Source: Gammaproteobacteria bacterium (GTDB lineage Bacteria; Pseudomonadota; Gammaproteobacteria; SZUA-229). Taken from it: 64,000 bases of DNA. The notes below the pieces were generated by a model. It saw nothing but the letters and a program-made list of their open reading frames with translations. It was not told the origin of the DNA and ran no database searches. Location: contig JAPHSS010000015.1 in NCBI GenBank assembly GCA_026195255.1, positions 62,001-126,000 of the forward strand, given 5' to 3'. A program made the translations under genes and the position numbers. Each line of letters opens with the position of its first letter. Position 1 is the stretch's first letter. Shown piece after piece: positions 1 to 9,831 of this stretch.

Positions 1-1440
1 TATACAATTAATGTATTCCCGCCTGCAGGTTACTTCGATACAGACAGCGATCCGGCTACACCAAATATATCAGCGATTATTCCTCCGGCTGCAAGCTTGG
101 CAGACCCGGGTTTTGACGCGGTTAGTTGTGCTAATGATCCTCTTCCAACAATTGAATGTGAGGTGCAAACCTCTGAATTTGCACCACCAATATCAATAGC
201 TCCTCGAACAACAGGAACAGATTATTATCAAAAGTTTGTTTTCAATAATGGTCCAGGCGATGAGCAAATTTTTAACAATCATATTGCGCTTGACCCGGAG
301 CTTGACAGTGCAATTTCAATAACTAAAACATCAGCGCTAGTTAATGTGACACGTGGGCAGCTAGTGCCGTATACCATTACATTAAGTAATACGTTAGCTG
401 CACCTTTATATGATGTTGATGTAGTTGATCTGTTCCCATTTGGTTTTAAATATATAAATGGTTCTGGAAGAATACAAAAAGATAATGGGGACTATGTCAA
501 AGTTGAACCTGTTTATGCACAAGGTGCGGTTGATGAAAACAATGTTAACCGTGTGCCAGAGAGTACAATCAATGACGAAATCGATGTTAGTCAAATAGTA
601 GGTATAGAAACAACTCAGGATTATAGCAATGAAGCTAGAATGTTAACCTGGGGAAATATTGGGACAATTGATGCAAACTCAACGGTTAATATAAAACTAT
701 TATTAGTTGTTGGTTCAGGTGTGGGCGAAGGTGAATATGTTAATCGGGCCGTTGCTAGAAATAACCAGACGACAGGGGCGTCTTCTTTAGTTGCCCAGGC
801 AACGGTGCGAGTCGTGCCTGATCCAACTTTTGATTGTTCTGATGTTATCGGAAAAGTATTTGATGATAAAAACTTAAATGCCCACCAGGACGAAGGTGAA
901 GAAGGCATACCGAATGTTCGTGTATTAACTGCTAAAGGTCTGGAAATTACCGGTGATGCACATGGGCGATTCCATCTGACCTGTGCCGTTGTACCTAATC
1001 CGGATAGAGGTTCTAACTTCATTATTAAACTTGATGAACGCAGTTTACCAAGTGGTTATCGTTTAACGACTGAGAATCCACGTGTGGTACGCGCTACTCG
1101 CGGTAAGATGGTTAAATTTAACTTTGGTGCAGCAATACATCGAGTTGTGCGTTTAGATATGGCTGATGCGGTATTTGAAGAAAATACCACAGAAATGCGT
1201 CCACAATGGTTGCCGCGTTTAGATCTATTGATCACTGAACTGGCTAAAGATCCATCATTATTACGATTGTCTTATCTTGCGGAAAATGAAAGCGAATCAG
1301 AAGTTAACGATCGTTTAGATGCGGTTAAAGAAGAAATAGAAAATCGTTGGCGAGAGTTGAACTGTTGTTATCAGTTAATGATTGAAACGGAAGTGTTCTG
1401 GCGTAAAGGCGGGCCGACAGGAGGGGAGTTTGATGAATAA
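1..1440 (+). CDS. DUF11 / SdrD-B-like surface protein, 3' end only
   Basis: The frame is open from the first base, so the gene begins upstream of the window and at least 479 codons of its C-terminal part are here. A DUF11-like repeat (ISITKTSALVNVTRGQ, then a Tyr-Thr-Ile strand and a DVDVVD segment) lies near 300-480. It is followed by an SdrD-B/prealbumin-like repeat near 840-1130 (GKVFDDKNLNAHQDEGEEG and GDAHGRFHL). Such domains are typical of long cell-surface or secreted bacterial proteins. The last 100 residues are helical and charged. The stop overlaps the start of the next gene by 8 bases (ATGAATAA), so the two are probably translated together and may work together at the outer membrane. 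Confidence 0.8.
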   Translation, partial: YTINVFPPAGYFDTDSDPATPNISAIIPPAASLADPGFDAVSCANDPLPTIECEVQTSEFAPPISIAPRTTGTDYYQKFVFNNGPGDEQIFNNHIALDPELDSAISITKTSALVNVTRGQLVPYTITLSNTLAAPLYDVDVVDLFPFGFKYINGSGRIQKDNGDYVKVEPVYAQGAVDENNVNRVPESTINDEIDVSQIVGIETTQDYSNEARMLTWGNIGTIDANSTVNIKLLLVVGSGVGEGEYVNRAVARNNQTTGASSLVAQATVRVVPDPTFDCSDVIGKVFDDKNLNAHQDEGEEGIPNVRVLTAKGLEITGDAHGRFHLTCAVVPNPDRGSNFIIKLDERSLPSGYRLTTENPRVVRATRGKMVKFNFGAAIHRVVRLDMADAVFEENTTEMRPQWLPRLDLLITELAKDPSLLRLSYLAENESESEVNDRLDAVKEEIENRWRELNCCYQLMIETEVFWRKGGPTGGEFDE

Positions 1441-4400
1441 ACTTTCCCTTAATATGAGAAACCTGCTTTGTGCCTGCGTCTTTGTTAATTCAACTGCGTA
1501 TGCAGAAACTAGCTGGCAAGATTTAATGGACTTTAATCAAAGTCCCGAAGGGCATATTGAATCGCCAGCTATTACTCTTGAGTCACATGATATAGGTGAG
1601 AATACGGAGCAGCACTTACCTCCATCAGCGGTATTTAATTTATGGATTCAGGATGAAACATTCTTTAGACCAAAAGAAGAAGACAGGGTTGAGTTACAGA
1701 AGGTTTTGCAAAAAGATGCTGAAACTTTCAAGCTTGAAAATGCGGTAAAACCAATACCTTTCAGTTCTGGGCAGGAAGTTATACCGGAGCAGTTTGTTAC
1801 TGAATTAAAACAGTTGCTCGATACCATGAAAAATCGTGCAAACGTACGGGTTCATTTTATAGGGCATAGTGATAACGATGCCTTAGGCGCTGCTTCAAAA
1901 GCAAAATATGGTGATAACATTGGTTTATCCCGTGCCCGTGCGGAAACCACGGCTGAATTTTTTCAACGAGTTTTAGATTTGCCGCCTGAATCGGTTTCAT
2001 ACGATGGCGTAGGTTCATCGCAACCTATAGCGAGTAATAATACCGCTGCAGGTAAGGCTAAAAACCGCAGGGTTGAAGTGCAGGTATGGTATGACGAAGT
2101 AAAAGAATATGTTGTAGAGAAAAACGTTACGGTAGAGGCCCCTAAACTTAATCGTATTAAAGTATGCCGTAAAGAAACCGTTTGTAAGTTACGTTATAAA
2201 GAAGGCAGCGCTAAACGAGCAAGATTGCGTAATCTGGTTTCACCATTACGCTTAAAAGAAGGCCAGGCCGAAATACCCGCAGAGTTTATTCGTGAAATTA
2301 AAGAAGTTTTACATAATCTTCAGGGTAAAGAAAATATATTAGTTCGATTTGTAGGGCATACAGATAATCTGCCTTTAACAGATCGACAACAACGAATTTA
2401 TGGCAAGCATACAGCTCTATCAAAGGCGCGTGCAAGGCGTGTTGCTTTAGGTATTGCAGATGTGCTTGGCTTGCCTAATACCGCTGTAGGCAGTGATGGT
2501 AAAGGTGAAACTCGCCCGGTGGCATCTAATGATACTGAAAAAGGCCGCTCTTTAAATCGTCGTGTTGAAGTTGAATTCTGGCATGATGACCCATTTCAGG
2601 ACTTTACTGCGCAAGCTCAGGCATGTCCTGAAAAAGCGGCATCTGAAACCATCACCCTTAATTATGATCCGCCAACCGGGCCAATTAAAGCGATACGTTT
2701 ACAGCAAGGCGAGCCCATTATTTCTTCAGGTTATACGAATCGTTTGAAAAAATTAATGGATGAAATTTCAGACCGCTCAAATGTCAGATTAAGTTTTATA
2801 GGTTATACAGACAACAAACGCTTGTCTCGACGCACAGCTATGGTTTATGGCGATGATATTGGACTATCAACTGCCCGTGCGCAAAAAGTTATGGACACGA
2901 TAAAAACCGAACTTGGTTTAACCGATAAACAGGTTGAGTTTGAAGGCAGAGGTTTTGTTCATTCTAAAGATGTTGTGAGCACAGGTTTTGTACAGTTCGA
3001 TAGTTCACGTGTTGAAGTGTTATTAGTATATGACGAGCTGGCTGTTCTTGAAGAAGATGAAGGGCTTGATATTACGCGTATAACCCGAGAGGCGAAAGCA
3101 CATACACCATATGCACTCAATCTGATGCGTATTTCAGTTGACGGCGAACCTGTACATGATCCATATAAAAATATTGCTGACTTACAGCGCTGTACTGATG
3201 TTGCATTAGAAGAAGCGAAAATTCAGTTTAAGTTTGATAATTTAAAACTACAGCCACGATTGAATATCACTGCCTGGCCGAACAGTGTTCGTTATGAAGA
3301 TATAGCAGAGACGGAAGTTCAGGAAAACAAAGTCTATTTTAAATCTTATAGTAACTATCGTGATTATATTGTCAGGTCTGAAATAAGAGTTTTTGAAGAT
3401 GAGCAATCTACACGTGATAAAGCGCTATTTGTCATTCCTGTTGATGAACAGGGCAACGCTGAATGGCTTGCTTCATTTGAAAATTTTGAAGGCCCCACTA
3501 AAAAGCTAAAATACTTACTACGTGTTTATGATAGAAAAAATAACTACGATGAAACTCGGGCCTTACCATTATGGTTAATCGAAGACTTACATAATGACTC
3601 GCCAGATGATGAGCCTGTTGATATCGATAAAGAGTTATTGGTTGGTTATGGTGAAACTCATCTTCATAGACAAACCATTCCTTTGCAAGGGGGCACGGTA
3701 ACTGTAAACGGTGAGAGTATTCCAGAAAATCATACTGTCTGGTTGGCGGGCCGTGAACTACCCGTGAATGAGGATGGTAAGTTTGTTAGTGATGAAATTT
3801 TTCGACCAGGTTTACATACAGTTGAAGTCGCGGTGCTTGATAAGGAAGGTAATGGCGAATTATTTTTGCGTGAGTTAGAGCTGAAGAAAAATGACTGGTT
3901 CTATGTGGGCATAGCTGATGTCACTCTGGCTAGAGATAATACAAATGGCCCGGCAAATATCGTCACGCAAGATGATACTCATTACGAAAATGAATTAAAT
4001 ACAGACGGCTATCTGGCATTTTATGTTGATGGTAAATTCGGAGAAGGCTGGCAGTTAACTGCAAGTGCCGATTCGGGCGAAGGTCCAATAGATGAAATTT
4101 TTTCTAATTTCATGGAAAAATCACCAGATGCATTATTCCGTAGAATTGATCCGGATTATTTCTATCCAACCTTTGGTGATGATAGTAGTTTTGTAGAAAA
4201 TGCACCAACTTCGGGCAAATTATTTGTAAAAGTACAAAGGCAATCTGATTATGCCTTATGGGGTAATTTTTTAGCACAGTATGTAGATACAGATTTGGCG
4301 CATATAGATCGTGGATTATATGGTGCAAATGGTCACTATGAAAGTAAAACAGTTACCGCCTTTGGTGAAAAAATAGTTGTTGTAGATGCTTTCGCGGCAG

Positions 4401-6577
4401 AGCCGGGAACAATAGGTGGTAGAGATGAATTTAGAGGAACAGGTGGTTCTTTATATTTCTTACGTCATTTAGATGTTATGGGTGGTTCAGATCGTTTGCG
4501 TATAGAAGTGAGAGATAAAGATTCAGGCATAGTACTAGGTATTAAAGATCTGGTACCAGCCCTGGATTACGATATAGATTATATTCAGGGTCGTATCCTA
4601 TTAAGTGAGCCTCTGTCCTCCACTGCAAACGATAGTTTGATCGTGGATAACGGTTCGCTTAGTGGTAACCCGGTATTCCTGGTTGCACGATATGAATATA
4701 CACCTGGCTTCCAGGATCTTGATGATGTTGCAGTTGGTGGTAGAGCGCATTACTGGATTAATGATTATTTTAAAGTCGGTACAACATTAAGTTCTCAGGA
4801 AGAGGAAGCCAACGAAAGCAAGTTAACAGCTATTGACCTCACCATGCGCAAGAATGCGGGTACCTGGGTAAAGTTAGAGGTTGCACAAACGGAAGGTGAC
4901 GGCAGTGAGACTTTAGGTTCAAGTGATGGTGGTTTTAATTTTAATGAGTTAGATACAGGTTTATCTGCAGATGGTAAGTCAGGTGCTTATCGTGTTGATT
5001 CAAGTGTACGCTTAACTGATGTGATAGACGGTCTCAGGGGTAACGCAACCTTTTATATGCAAGACAGAGAAGCCGGCTACTCTGCGCCAGGTCAGCTTAC
5101 GGCAAATGATTTACAACAGTTTGGTGGCACATTGAATATGCCATTAACTGAAAGTCTGGGTTTGAATATAAAAGCCGATGTCAAAGACCAGGATTTATCA
5201 TTAAAAACTGAAAATACAGATGTAGATTTAAATTATCGTTTAAATCCTAACTGGAGTTTGAGTAGTGGGGTTCGTATTGATACACGTGAAGACAATTCTA
5301 GCAGTGTTGCGGCTACTCAAAAGCAGGGTAACAGAACCGATTTAGCGTTCGATGCAACCTATAACTCGTTGGAAAACTGGACCGCTTATGGTTTTGTTCA
5401 AGGCACAGCGAATGCGACGGGCAATCGAGAAGAAAACAACCGTGTTGGTACCGGTGGTACGGTTCGAGTGACCGAACGCTTTAATGTAGAAGGTGAATTG
5501 TCAGCTGGTGATACAGGCACCGGAGCACGTCTTGGGACTGATTATCTAGTAAGCGATAGAACCAATGTTTATATGAATTATGCATTAGATAATGAGCGAT
5601 CAGATAATGGTGTACGTGCACGTAAAGGTAATATGGCAACCGGTTTCCGTAGTCGATACAGCGACACCACGAGTGTTTATGCTGAAGAGCGTTACACACA
5701 TGGAGATGTTCCTACAGGGTTAACACATGCAATGGGCGTTGATGTTGCACCAAATGATCGATGGACATATGGAATAAGTGCAGAGGCAGGTACATTACAG
5801 GATAAGCAAACCGCAGCGGAAACAGAACGGCTAGCTCTAGGTCTGGGTTTAGGATATGAATATAATGCTATAAAATACACGGGTGCAATAGAGTACCGTG
5901 ATGATACAGTGCAAAATGCTGATTTAAGCGAAACTGATCAGGCTACCTGGTTGTTTAAAAATACTTTCCGTTACCAGATGAATCCAGATTGGCGTTTTAT
6001 TGGTAAGTTAAACTATTCTGATAGTGAAAGCTCGGAAGGTGATTTTTATGACGGTGAATTTAAAGAGTATATTATAGGATATGCTTATCGTCCTATTCGC
6101 AATGACCGGTGGAACACATTATTCAAATATACCTACTTCTTTAATGTGCCGTCATCAAGTCAGGTAACTGTTGATGGTAGTGCGGCTGACTTCTTACAGA
6201 AGTCTAATATATTTGCAATTGATACAATTTATGATTTTAGTAAACGTTGGAGCCTTGGTGGTAAGTATGCTTATCGTCTAGGTCAGGTAGCTCAAGAGCG
6301 TGACAACCCTGAATTCTTCGATAGTCGAGCCAGTTTATATGTAGTACGCGCAGACTGGCACTTTGTACATCGCTGGGATGCATTAATGGAATATCGGTTA
6401 CTGGATTTGCCAGATGCTGAAGATAGAAAAGAAGGGTCTTTGCTCGGAATATATCGCCATATAGGTAAAAATATTAAATTAGGCGTAGGTTATAATTTCA
6501 CTGATTTTTCAGATGATTTAACTGATCTTGATTATGATAGTAAAGGCTTCTTTATTAACCTGGTTGCAAAGATTTAA
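1433..6577 (+). CDS. Large outer-membrane protein with three OmpA-like domains and a C-terminal barrel
   Basis: 1714 residues. ATG 1433 is chosen because GGAGGGG lies just upstream and it gives a clear signal peptide (MNKLSLNMRNLLCACVFVNS, cut after AYA near residue 24); an in-frame upstream ATG at 1382 would bury the signal. Three OmpA-type peptidoglycan-binding domains lie at about 105-222, 272-384 and 420-533. Each keeps the GHSDN/GHTDN/GYTDN aspartate and the LSxARA arginine used to bind diaminopimelate. From about residue 816 to the end the protein is a long run of alternating strands ending in FFINLVAKI, as in outer-membrane barrels. OmpA domains normally follow the barrel; here they precede it, in triplicate. 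Likely role: wall-anchored outer-membrane structure or export partner of the upstream surface protein (inference). Confidence 0.8.
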   Translation: MNKLSLNMRNLLCACVFVNSTAYAETSWQDLMDFNQSPEGHIESPAITLESHDIGENTEQHLPPSAVFNLWIQDETFFRPKEEDRVELQKVLQKDAETFKLENAVKPIPFSSGQEVIPEQFVTELKQLLDTMKNRANVRVHFIGHSDNDALGAASKAKYGDNIGLSRARAETTAEFFQRVLDLPPESVSYDGVGSSQPIASNNTAAGKAKNRRVEVQVWYDEVKEYVVEKNVTVEAPKLNRIKVCRKETVCKLRYKEGSAKRARLRNLVSPLRLKEGQAEIPAEFIREIKEVLHNLQGKENILVRFVGHTDNLPLTDRQQRIYGKHTALSKARARRVALGIADVLGLPNTAVGSDGKGETRPVASNDTEKGRSLNRRVEVEFWHDDPFQDFTAQAQACPEKAASETITLNYDPPTGPIKAIRLQQGEPIISSGYTNRLKKLMDEISDRSNVRLSFIGYTDNKRLSRRTAMVYGDDIGLSTARAQKVMDTIKTELGLTDKQVEFEGRGFVHSKDVVSTGFVQFDSSRVEVLLVYDELAVLEEDEGLDITRITREAKAHTPYALNLMRISVDGEPVHDPYKNIADLQRCTDVALEEAKIQFKFDNLKLQPRLNITAWPNSVRYEDIAETEVQENKVYFKSYSNYRDYIVRSEIRVFEDEQSTRDKALFVIPVDEQGNAEWLASFENFEGPTKKLKYLLRVYDRKNNYDETRALPLWLIEDLHNDSPDDEPVDIDKELLVGYGETHLHRQTIPLQGGTVTVNGESIPENHTVWLAGRELPVNEDGKFVSDEIFRPGLHTVEVAVLDKEGNGELFLRELELKKNDWFYVGIADVTLARDNTNGPANIVTQDDTHYENELNTDGYLAFYVDGKFGEGWQLTASADSGEGPIDEIFSNFMEKSPDALFRRIDPDYFYPTFGDDSSFVENAPTSGKLFVKVQRQSDYALWGNFLAQYVDTDLAHIDRGLYGANGHYESKTVTAFGEKIVVVDAFAAEPGTIGGRDEFRGTGGSLYFLRHLDVMGGSDRLRIEVRDKDSGIVLGIKDLVPALDYDIDYIQGRILLSEPLSSTANDSLIVDNGSLSGNPVFLVARYEYTPGFQDLDDVAVGGRAHYWINDYFKVGTTLSSQEEEANESKLTAIDLTMRKNAGTWVKLEVAQTEGDGSETLGSSDGGFNFNELDTGLSADGKSGAYRVDSSVRLTDVIDGLRGNATFYMQDREAGYSAPGQLTANDLQQFGGTLNMPLTESLGLNIKADVKDQDLSLKTENTDVDLNYRLNPNWSLSSGVRIDTREDNSSSVAATQKQGNRTDLAFDATYNSLENWTAYGFVQGTANATGNREENNRVGTGGTVRVTERFNVEGELSAGDTGTGARLGTDYLVSDRTNVYMNYALDNERSDNGVRARKGNMATGFRSRYSDTTSVYAEERYTHGDVPTGLTHAMGVDVAPNDRWTYGISAEAGTLQDKQTAAETERLALGLGLGYEYNAIKYTGAIEYRDDTVQNADLSETDQATWLFKNTFRYQMNPDWRFIGKLNYSDSESSEGDFYDGEFKEYIIGYAYRPIRNDRWNTLFKYTYFFNVPSSSQVTVDGSAADFLQKSNIFAIDTIYDFSKRWSLGGKYAYRLGQVAQERDNPEFFDSRASLYVVRADWHFVHRWDALMEYRLLDLPDAEDRKEGSLLGIYRHIGKNIKLGVGYNFTDFSDDLTDLDYDSKGFFINLVAKI

Positions 6578-6668
6578 TAACAGTTCTGGTTTAGATAAAG
6601 TCAAAGCAACCTGGTTAATTATGTTGATAATGATTAAGTATTAAAAAATGATTAATGCTGGAGTAGAA

Positions 6669-7223
6669 ATGAAAAAAATATGTGTATTACTGTTTCTTAT
6701 ATTTACATCAATTAATGTTAATGCTGAAAACTTCATGGATAACACAATACTGGGTATCGCGTTTATTAATCAGACAGTCGATATGGAAACCACTGGATCC
6801 GCATTAACGGCTTCAGATAGTGGCTCAGGTTTAGGTATCTATCTAGATAAATATTACAAAAAAAAATACCGTTTTAATGGTACATTTAGTTATGTCACTT
6901 ATGATGACTTTGATATTAGTCAGTTAATGGTTTCCGCAGATCATCTATTTCCTGTAAGTCCTGAAATTAGTTTTTTTGGGGGGGTTGCAGCTGGTGGCGC
7001 GTTACAGAAATACACTGATGCAAGTGTGTCTGATTCGGCATTAGGTCTGGTGTATGGTGTGCAAACAGGTGCTATTGCATTTATTAACGATAATATTATG
7101 TTAGAACTGGGTTATCGTTTACGCCCTACCAGTATAGAAACTGAGGTTATAGCTGCGCCGGGTACCGTTGTTACGATTAATGATTTGAGTGAAACTTATA
7201 TCAGTATTTTATTGATGTTCTAA
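6669..7223 (+). CDS. Small outer-membrane beta-barrel protein
   Basis: 184 residues. ATG 6669 is preferred over the in-frame ATG at 6648 because it begins a clean signal peptide (MKKICVLLFLIFTSINVNA, then ENFMDN) and has GGAGTAGAA in front. The mature part is rich in short amphipathic strands with Tyr/Phe ends and closes with SETYISILLMF, a terminal Phe as in outer-membrane proteins recognised by the BAM complex. It resembles opacity/OmpW-size barrels but I cannot name the family. It lies 91 bases after the large OmpA protein on the same strand and probably belongs to the same surface module. A T7G7 run lies inside the coding sequence at 6971-6984. Confidence 0.7.
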   Translation: MKKICVLLFLIFTSINVNAENFMDNTILGIAFINQTVDMETTGSALTASDSGSGLGIYLDKYYKKKYRFNGTFSYVTYDDFDISQLMVSADHLFPVSPEISFFGGVAAGGALQKYTDASVSDSALGLVYGVQTGAIAFINDNIMLELGYRLRPTSIETEVIAAPGTVVTINDLSETYISILLMF

Positions 7224-7416
7224 ATTTAAATATATCCAATGATAAACATAAGTCGAGCTCTAAACTTGATGTTCGAATTGTTAAATATTAACATGGAGAT
7301 GACTTAGATTCGTTGCGACTGAGTAGAGTTTCAAATAACATCAGCTCATTAATTGTATGATTAAATCATCTGTTTCTACGAAATTCTTTTCGTTCTGTTA
7401 AAATATACAAATATAT

Positions 7417-8316
7417 TTAGGTGATAGATTTAATTAACGCTTCATATGGGTGGCGTTGAGTGATGAGATGATTGTATTCAAATACATCAAGTAGTTTTTC
7501 ATACTCTTCGTGGCCAATTGAGCCGTTATGATTCCAGCAGCCTAATGTTTGATATGTCTTTATAGTATTACTTAAGACGGCCTTGTTAATATCATTAAAA
7601 AAGCCATAATTCTGTAAACTGGCGGCTATTTGATTTGCTTCGTTATTTTGACACTGGTTTAAGGTGTGTTTGTAAATGCCCATAAAAGTTTTTGCTGTCT
7701 CGCTATTTAACCATTGTTGAGTAGAGCATAAACTGCTGAAAGCAATTTTTCCAACAGCTTCACCAACTGAGGTTACGACTCTGGCTTTTTTCTCAAATTC
7801 CAACTGCTGTGGGGCGGGACCCTGTTGATGTACAAAATCACCTAAACCCTCTCTGAAGCTGGCATCTATCTGACTTACATCACCCGCATCGATGATGTTG
7901 ATGCTTTGCGGGTCTATGCCTTTTTTAAATAGTGCATACTGAAGCATAGCCATTGGTTGGAAAAAATGATCGGCGAGTAAGGTTTTTCCAGATAAATTAT
8001 TCCAGTTAAACTCTCTCTCAGTAATTAAATTATTATTTCGATCAGCGATAAAGAAGCCATCAAGAGAATTAATTTGTGCAAAATGTCTAATTTGATCTGT
8101 TTGTTTTTTTTCTAATGATTCAAAACCAGCGGCGACTGCTGACTGGGATATGTCACAGTTACCATTTAATAAGTTGTCCTTAACCAGGTTGTCTGGTGAT
8201 TGTACGCTATAGCTAACATTAAACCCTGCTTCTCTTAAGTGACCGCCAGCCATGGTCATAAGGTAGGGGCTATAAAAAGCAGAATGGCGTAATGACATTA
8301 AATTAAGCTGAATCAT
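7417..8316 (-). CDS. NMT1/THI5-like substrate-binding fold protein without signal peptide
   Basis: 299 residues from ATG 8316. The N terminus reads MIQLNLMSLRHSAFYSPYLM and is not a signal sequence; the pattern (early strand, SPYLMTMAGGHLREAGFNV, then NGNCDISQS) fits the NMT1/SsuA-like periplasmic-binding fold of ABC transporters for nitrate, sulfonate or thiamine precursors. The start overlaps the tcdA stop as ATGA (8313-8316), so the two are translationally coupled. A cytoplasmic copy of this fold is unusual for transport and no permease or ATPase is adjacent. It could be a ligand sensor, an enzyme, or a protein whose export signal was lost. Family call is moderate; substrate is unknown. 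Confidence 0.65.
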   Translation of the reverse strand: MIQLNLMSLRHSAFYSPYLMTMAGGHLREAGFNVSYSVQSPDNLVKDNLLNGNCDISQSAVAAGFESLEKKQTDQIRHFAQINSLDGFFIADRNNNLITEREFNWNNLSGKTLLADHFFQPMAMLQYALFKKGIDPQSINIIDAGDVSQIDASFREGLGDFVHQQGPAPQQLEFEKKARVVTSVGEAVGKIAFSSLCSTQQWLNSETAKTFMGIYKHTLNQCQNNEANQIAASLQNYGFFNDINKAVLSNTIKTYQTLGCWNHNGSIGHEEYEKLLDVFEYNHLITQRHPYEALIKSIT

Positions 8317-9095
8317 TTGTGTTTCTTTTTTAGTAAGTCTTCGATTGCTTTGGCAACGGCTACAAAACCGAAACTTGCAGTTACTGTGGTAACAGACCCA
8401 AAACCCATAGAACAATCTAGTTGAACACCTTTAATATCAGGTTTTGCATAATCAACCGTGCCGTCTTCTCTGGGATATTGTTGTTGTTGAGTTGAATATA
8501 CACATTTAACGCCAAAAGAACGTTTTGGGTTTTTAGAATAGCCATACTGGGAGCGTAACTGAGAACGCACTTTAGCCGCAAGTGGGTCATTCCATGTTTT
8601 GGCTAAATCAGTAAAGGTTATCTGAGTAGGGTCAGTTAATCCGCCGGCACCACCGGTAGTAATAACAGGTATCCTGTTGCGTTTGCAATAATAGATAATC
8701 GCACATTTAAACTTGATGCTATCAATTGCATCGATCACATAGTCATAATTGTTCTGTAGGTGTTTCTGGCAGTTTGCCTGTGTTATAAAATCATCAATAA
8801 TATTCACTTTACATTCAGGGTTTATCTGTTGAATTCTCTGAGCCATTGTTGCAACTTTAGATTGATCAATGGTATTACTTAAAGAGTGAATCTGGCGGTT
8901 AATATTGCTTGTTGCTATATCATCATGGTCAATCAGTGTGATTTCACCTATACCTGTGCGAGCCAGTGATTCGGCGGCCCATGAGCCAACCCCGCCAATG
9001 CCGATCACGCAGAAATGTGAGTTTCTTAGAATGTTAAAAGCCTGCTGACCATATAAACGTGCAATACCGTCAAATCGATTTTCGTAATCACTCAT
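8313..9095 (-). CDS. tcdA: tRNA threonylcarbamoyladenosine dehydratase (TcdA/CsdL)
   Basis: 260 residues from ATG 9095 (MSDYENRFDGIARLYG). The E1-like Rossmann nucleotide site GIGGVGSWAAE is followed by ESLARTGIGEITLIDHDDI, and later by the TTGGAGG segment and the FGVKCVYS cysteine region, all typical of the ThiF/MoeB/HesA superfamily, TcdA branch. The family uses ATP to cyclise t6A37 of ANN-decoding tRNAs to ct6A. The reading frame runs back through a 7-bp tandem repeat to 9194 (encoding repeats of TYDLRLT), but homology begins at MSDYENRF, so I place the start there. There is no good ribosome-binding site, because the repeat occupies that position. Downstream gene overlaps by 4 bases. Confidence 0.88.
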   Translation of the reverse strand: MSDYENRFDGIARLYGQQAFNILRNSHFCVIGIGGVGSWAAESLARTGIGEITLIDHDDIATSNINRQIHSLSNTIDQSKVATMAQRIQQINPECKVNIIDDFITQANCQKHLQNNYDYVIDAIDSIKFKCAIIYYCKRNRIPVITTGGAGGLTDPTQITFTDLAKTWNDPLAAKVRSQLRSQYGYSKNPKRSFGVKCVYSTQQQQYPREDGTVDYAKPDIKGVQLDCSMGFGSVTTVTASFGFVAVAKAIEDLLKKKHK

Positions 9096-9099
9096 AAAT

Positions 9100-9152
9100 A
9101 AGTCGTAAGTCGTAAGTCGTAAGTCGTAAGTCGTAAGTCGTAAGTCGTAAGT
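9100..9152. repeat. 7-bp tandem repeat, seven copies of AAGTCGT plus AAGT
   Basis: Seven uninterrupted copies of AAGTCGT run from 9100 to 9148, followed by a partial AAGT. The array ends 4 bases from the tcdA start on the minus strand, where the ribosome-binding site should be. Slippage would change the spacing of anything upstream in steps of 7 bp. A single related TAAGTCGTAAG occurs between flhB and flhA near 25907. Confidence 0.95.
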
Positions 9153-9347
9153 ATAAAGCTTTTGAAGGGGGATTTCTTTAATTAAATAGATCATGTTCTA
9201 AATATTAATGTGATATATGTGCATGATTTATATGCTAAATTGACGTATTTAGTCGTAATTATAGTGGTGGTGAATACAGCTCGCTAATGGTGTGGTAAAT
9301 AACTAAACTGTCTGGTGTAAACTAAATCGATTATTTAGAGGGCATAT

Positions 9348-9587
9348 GTGATGTTAAATGATCCTTATACACCCGTAGACTGTGCTATTTACGATATATA
9401 CGAAATAGCAATAATGCAGAATAAAAAATTAAAGTTGAAATGGCTTGCCGATGGTGGTCAGACTTTTAACGAAGACATAAAACCCATCAAACTACTGATT
9501 AAAAATAAAGCAGAGTACCTGATACTAGATTCTGAAATAATTTCTGAAATAAGATTAGATAAAATTATACGCGCAGAAATTATATAA
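9348..9587 (+). CDS. rof: Rof-like Rho-binding antiterminator family protein
   Basis: 79 residues from GTG 9348 (or ATG 9351, one codon later), with GAGGG at 9338-9342. The pattern YTPVDCAIYDIYEIAI, then a basic strand pair, then AEYLILD and a final IRLDKIIRAE matches the layout of E. coli Rof/YaeO: a Tyr-x-Pro-Ile/Val-x-Cys-x-x-Tyr opening and a closing LRLDKI strand. Rof has an Sm-like barrel that binds Rho and blocks its RNA loading. The gene stands alone with more than 150 bases on both sides. The assignment rests on this short recalled pattern. Confidence 0.68.
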   Translation: MMLNDPYTPVDCAIYDIYEIAIMQNKKLKLKWLADGGQTFNEDIKPIKLLIKNKAEYLILDSEIISEIRLDKIIRAEII

Positions 9588-9831
9588 CTATTATATTAAG
9601 ATTTACGATTAATAACTAAAATTAATAAACACAACTAAATTTCATTTCTGAGAGTTACTTGAAATACTTTTAGCAGTACAATTTTAGGATCAGATTTTAA
9701 TAAGTGGACCTGTTTTGTAGTTTAGATTATAAGTATTTTATAGACTGTGGTTTTTCTGCAGTCTTGTTAGATTTTTGTTCGTCTCTGCAAAAAATCTGGC
9801 TTTAATAACTAGAGACTAATGGAGAATTATC

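Noticed and set aside
1382..1432. Upstream start of the triple-OmpA protein at 1382
   Set aside because: It would place 17 extra charged residues before the signal peptide; ATG 1433 has a far better ribosome-binding site.
7417..8316. Assignment as THI5 pyrimidine synthase because of the missing signal peptide
   Set aside because: The cysteine-rich CCCxC motif of THI5 is absent.
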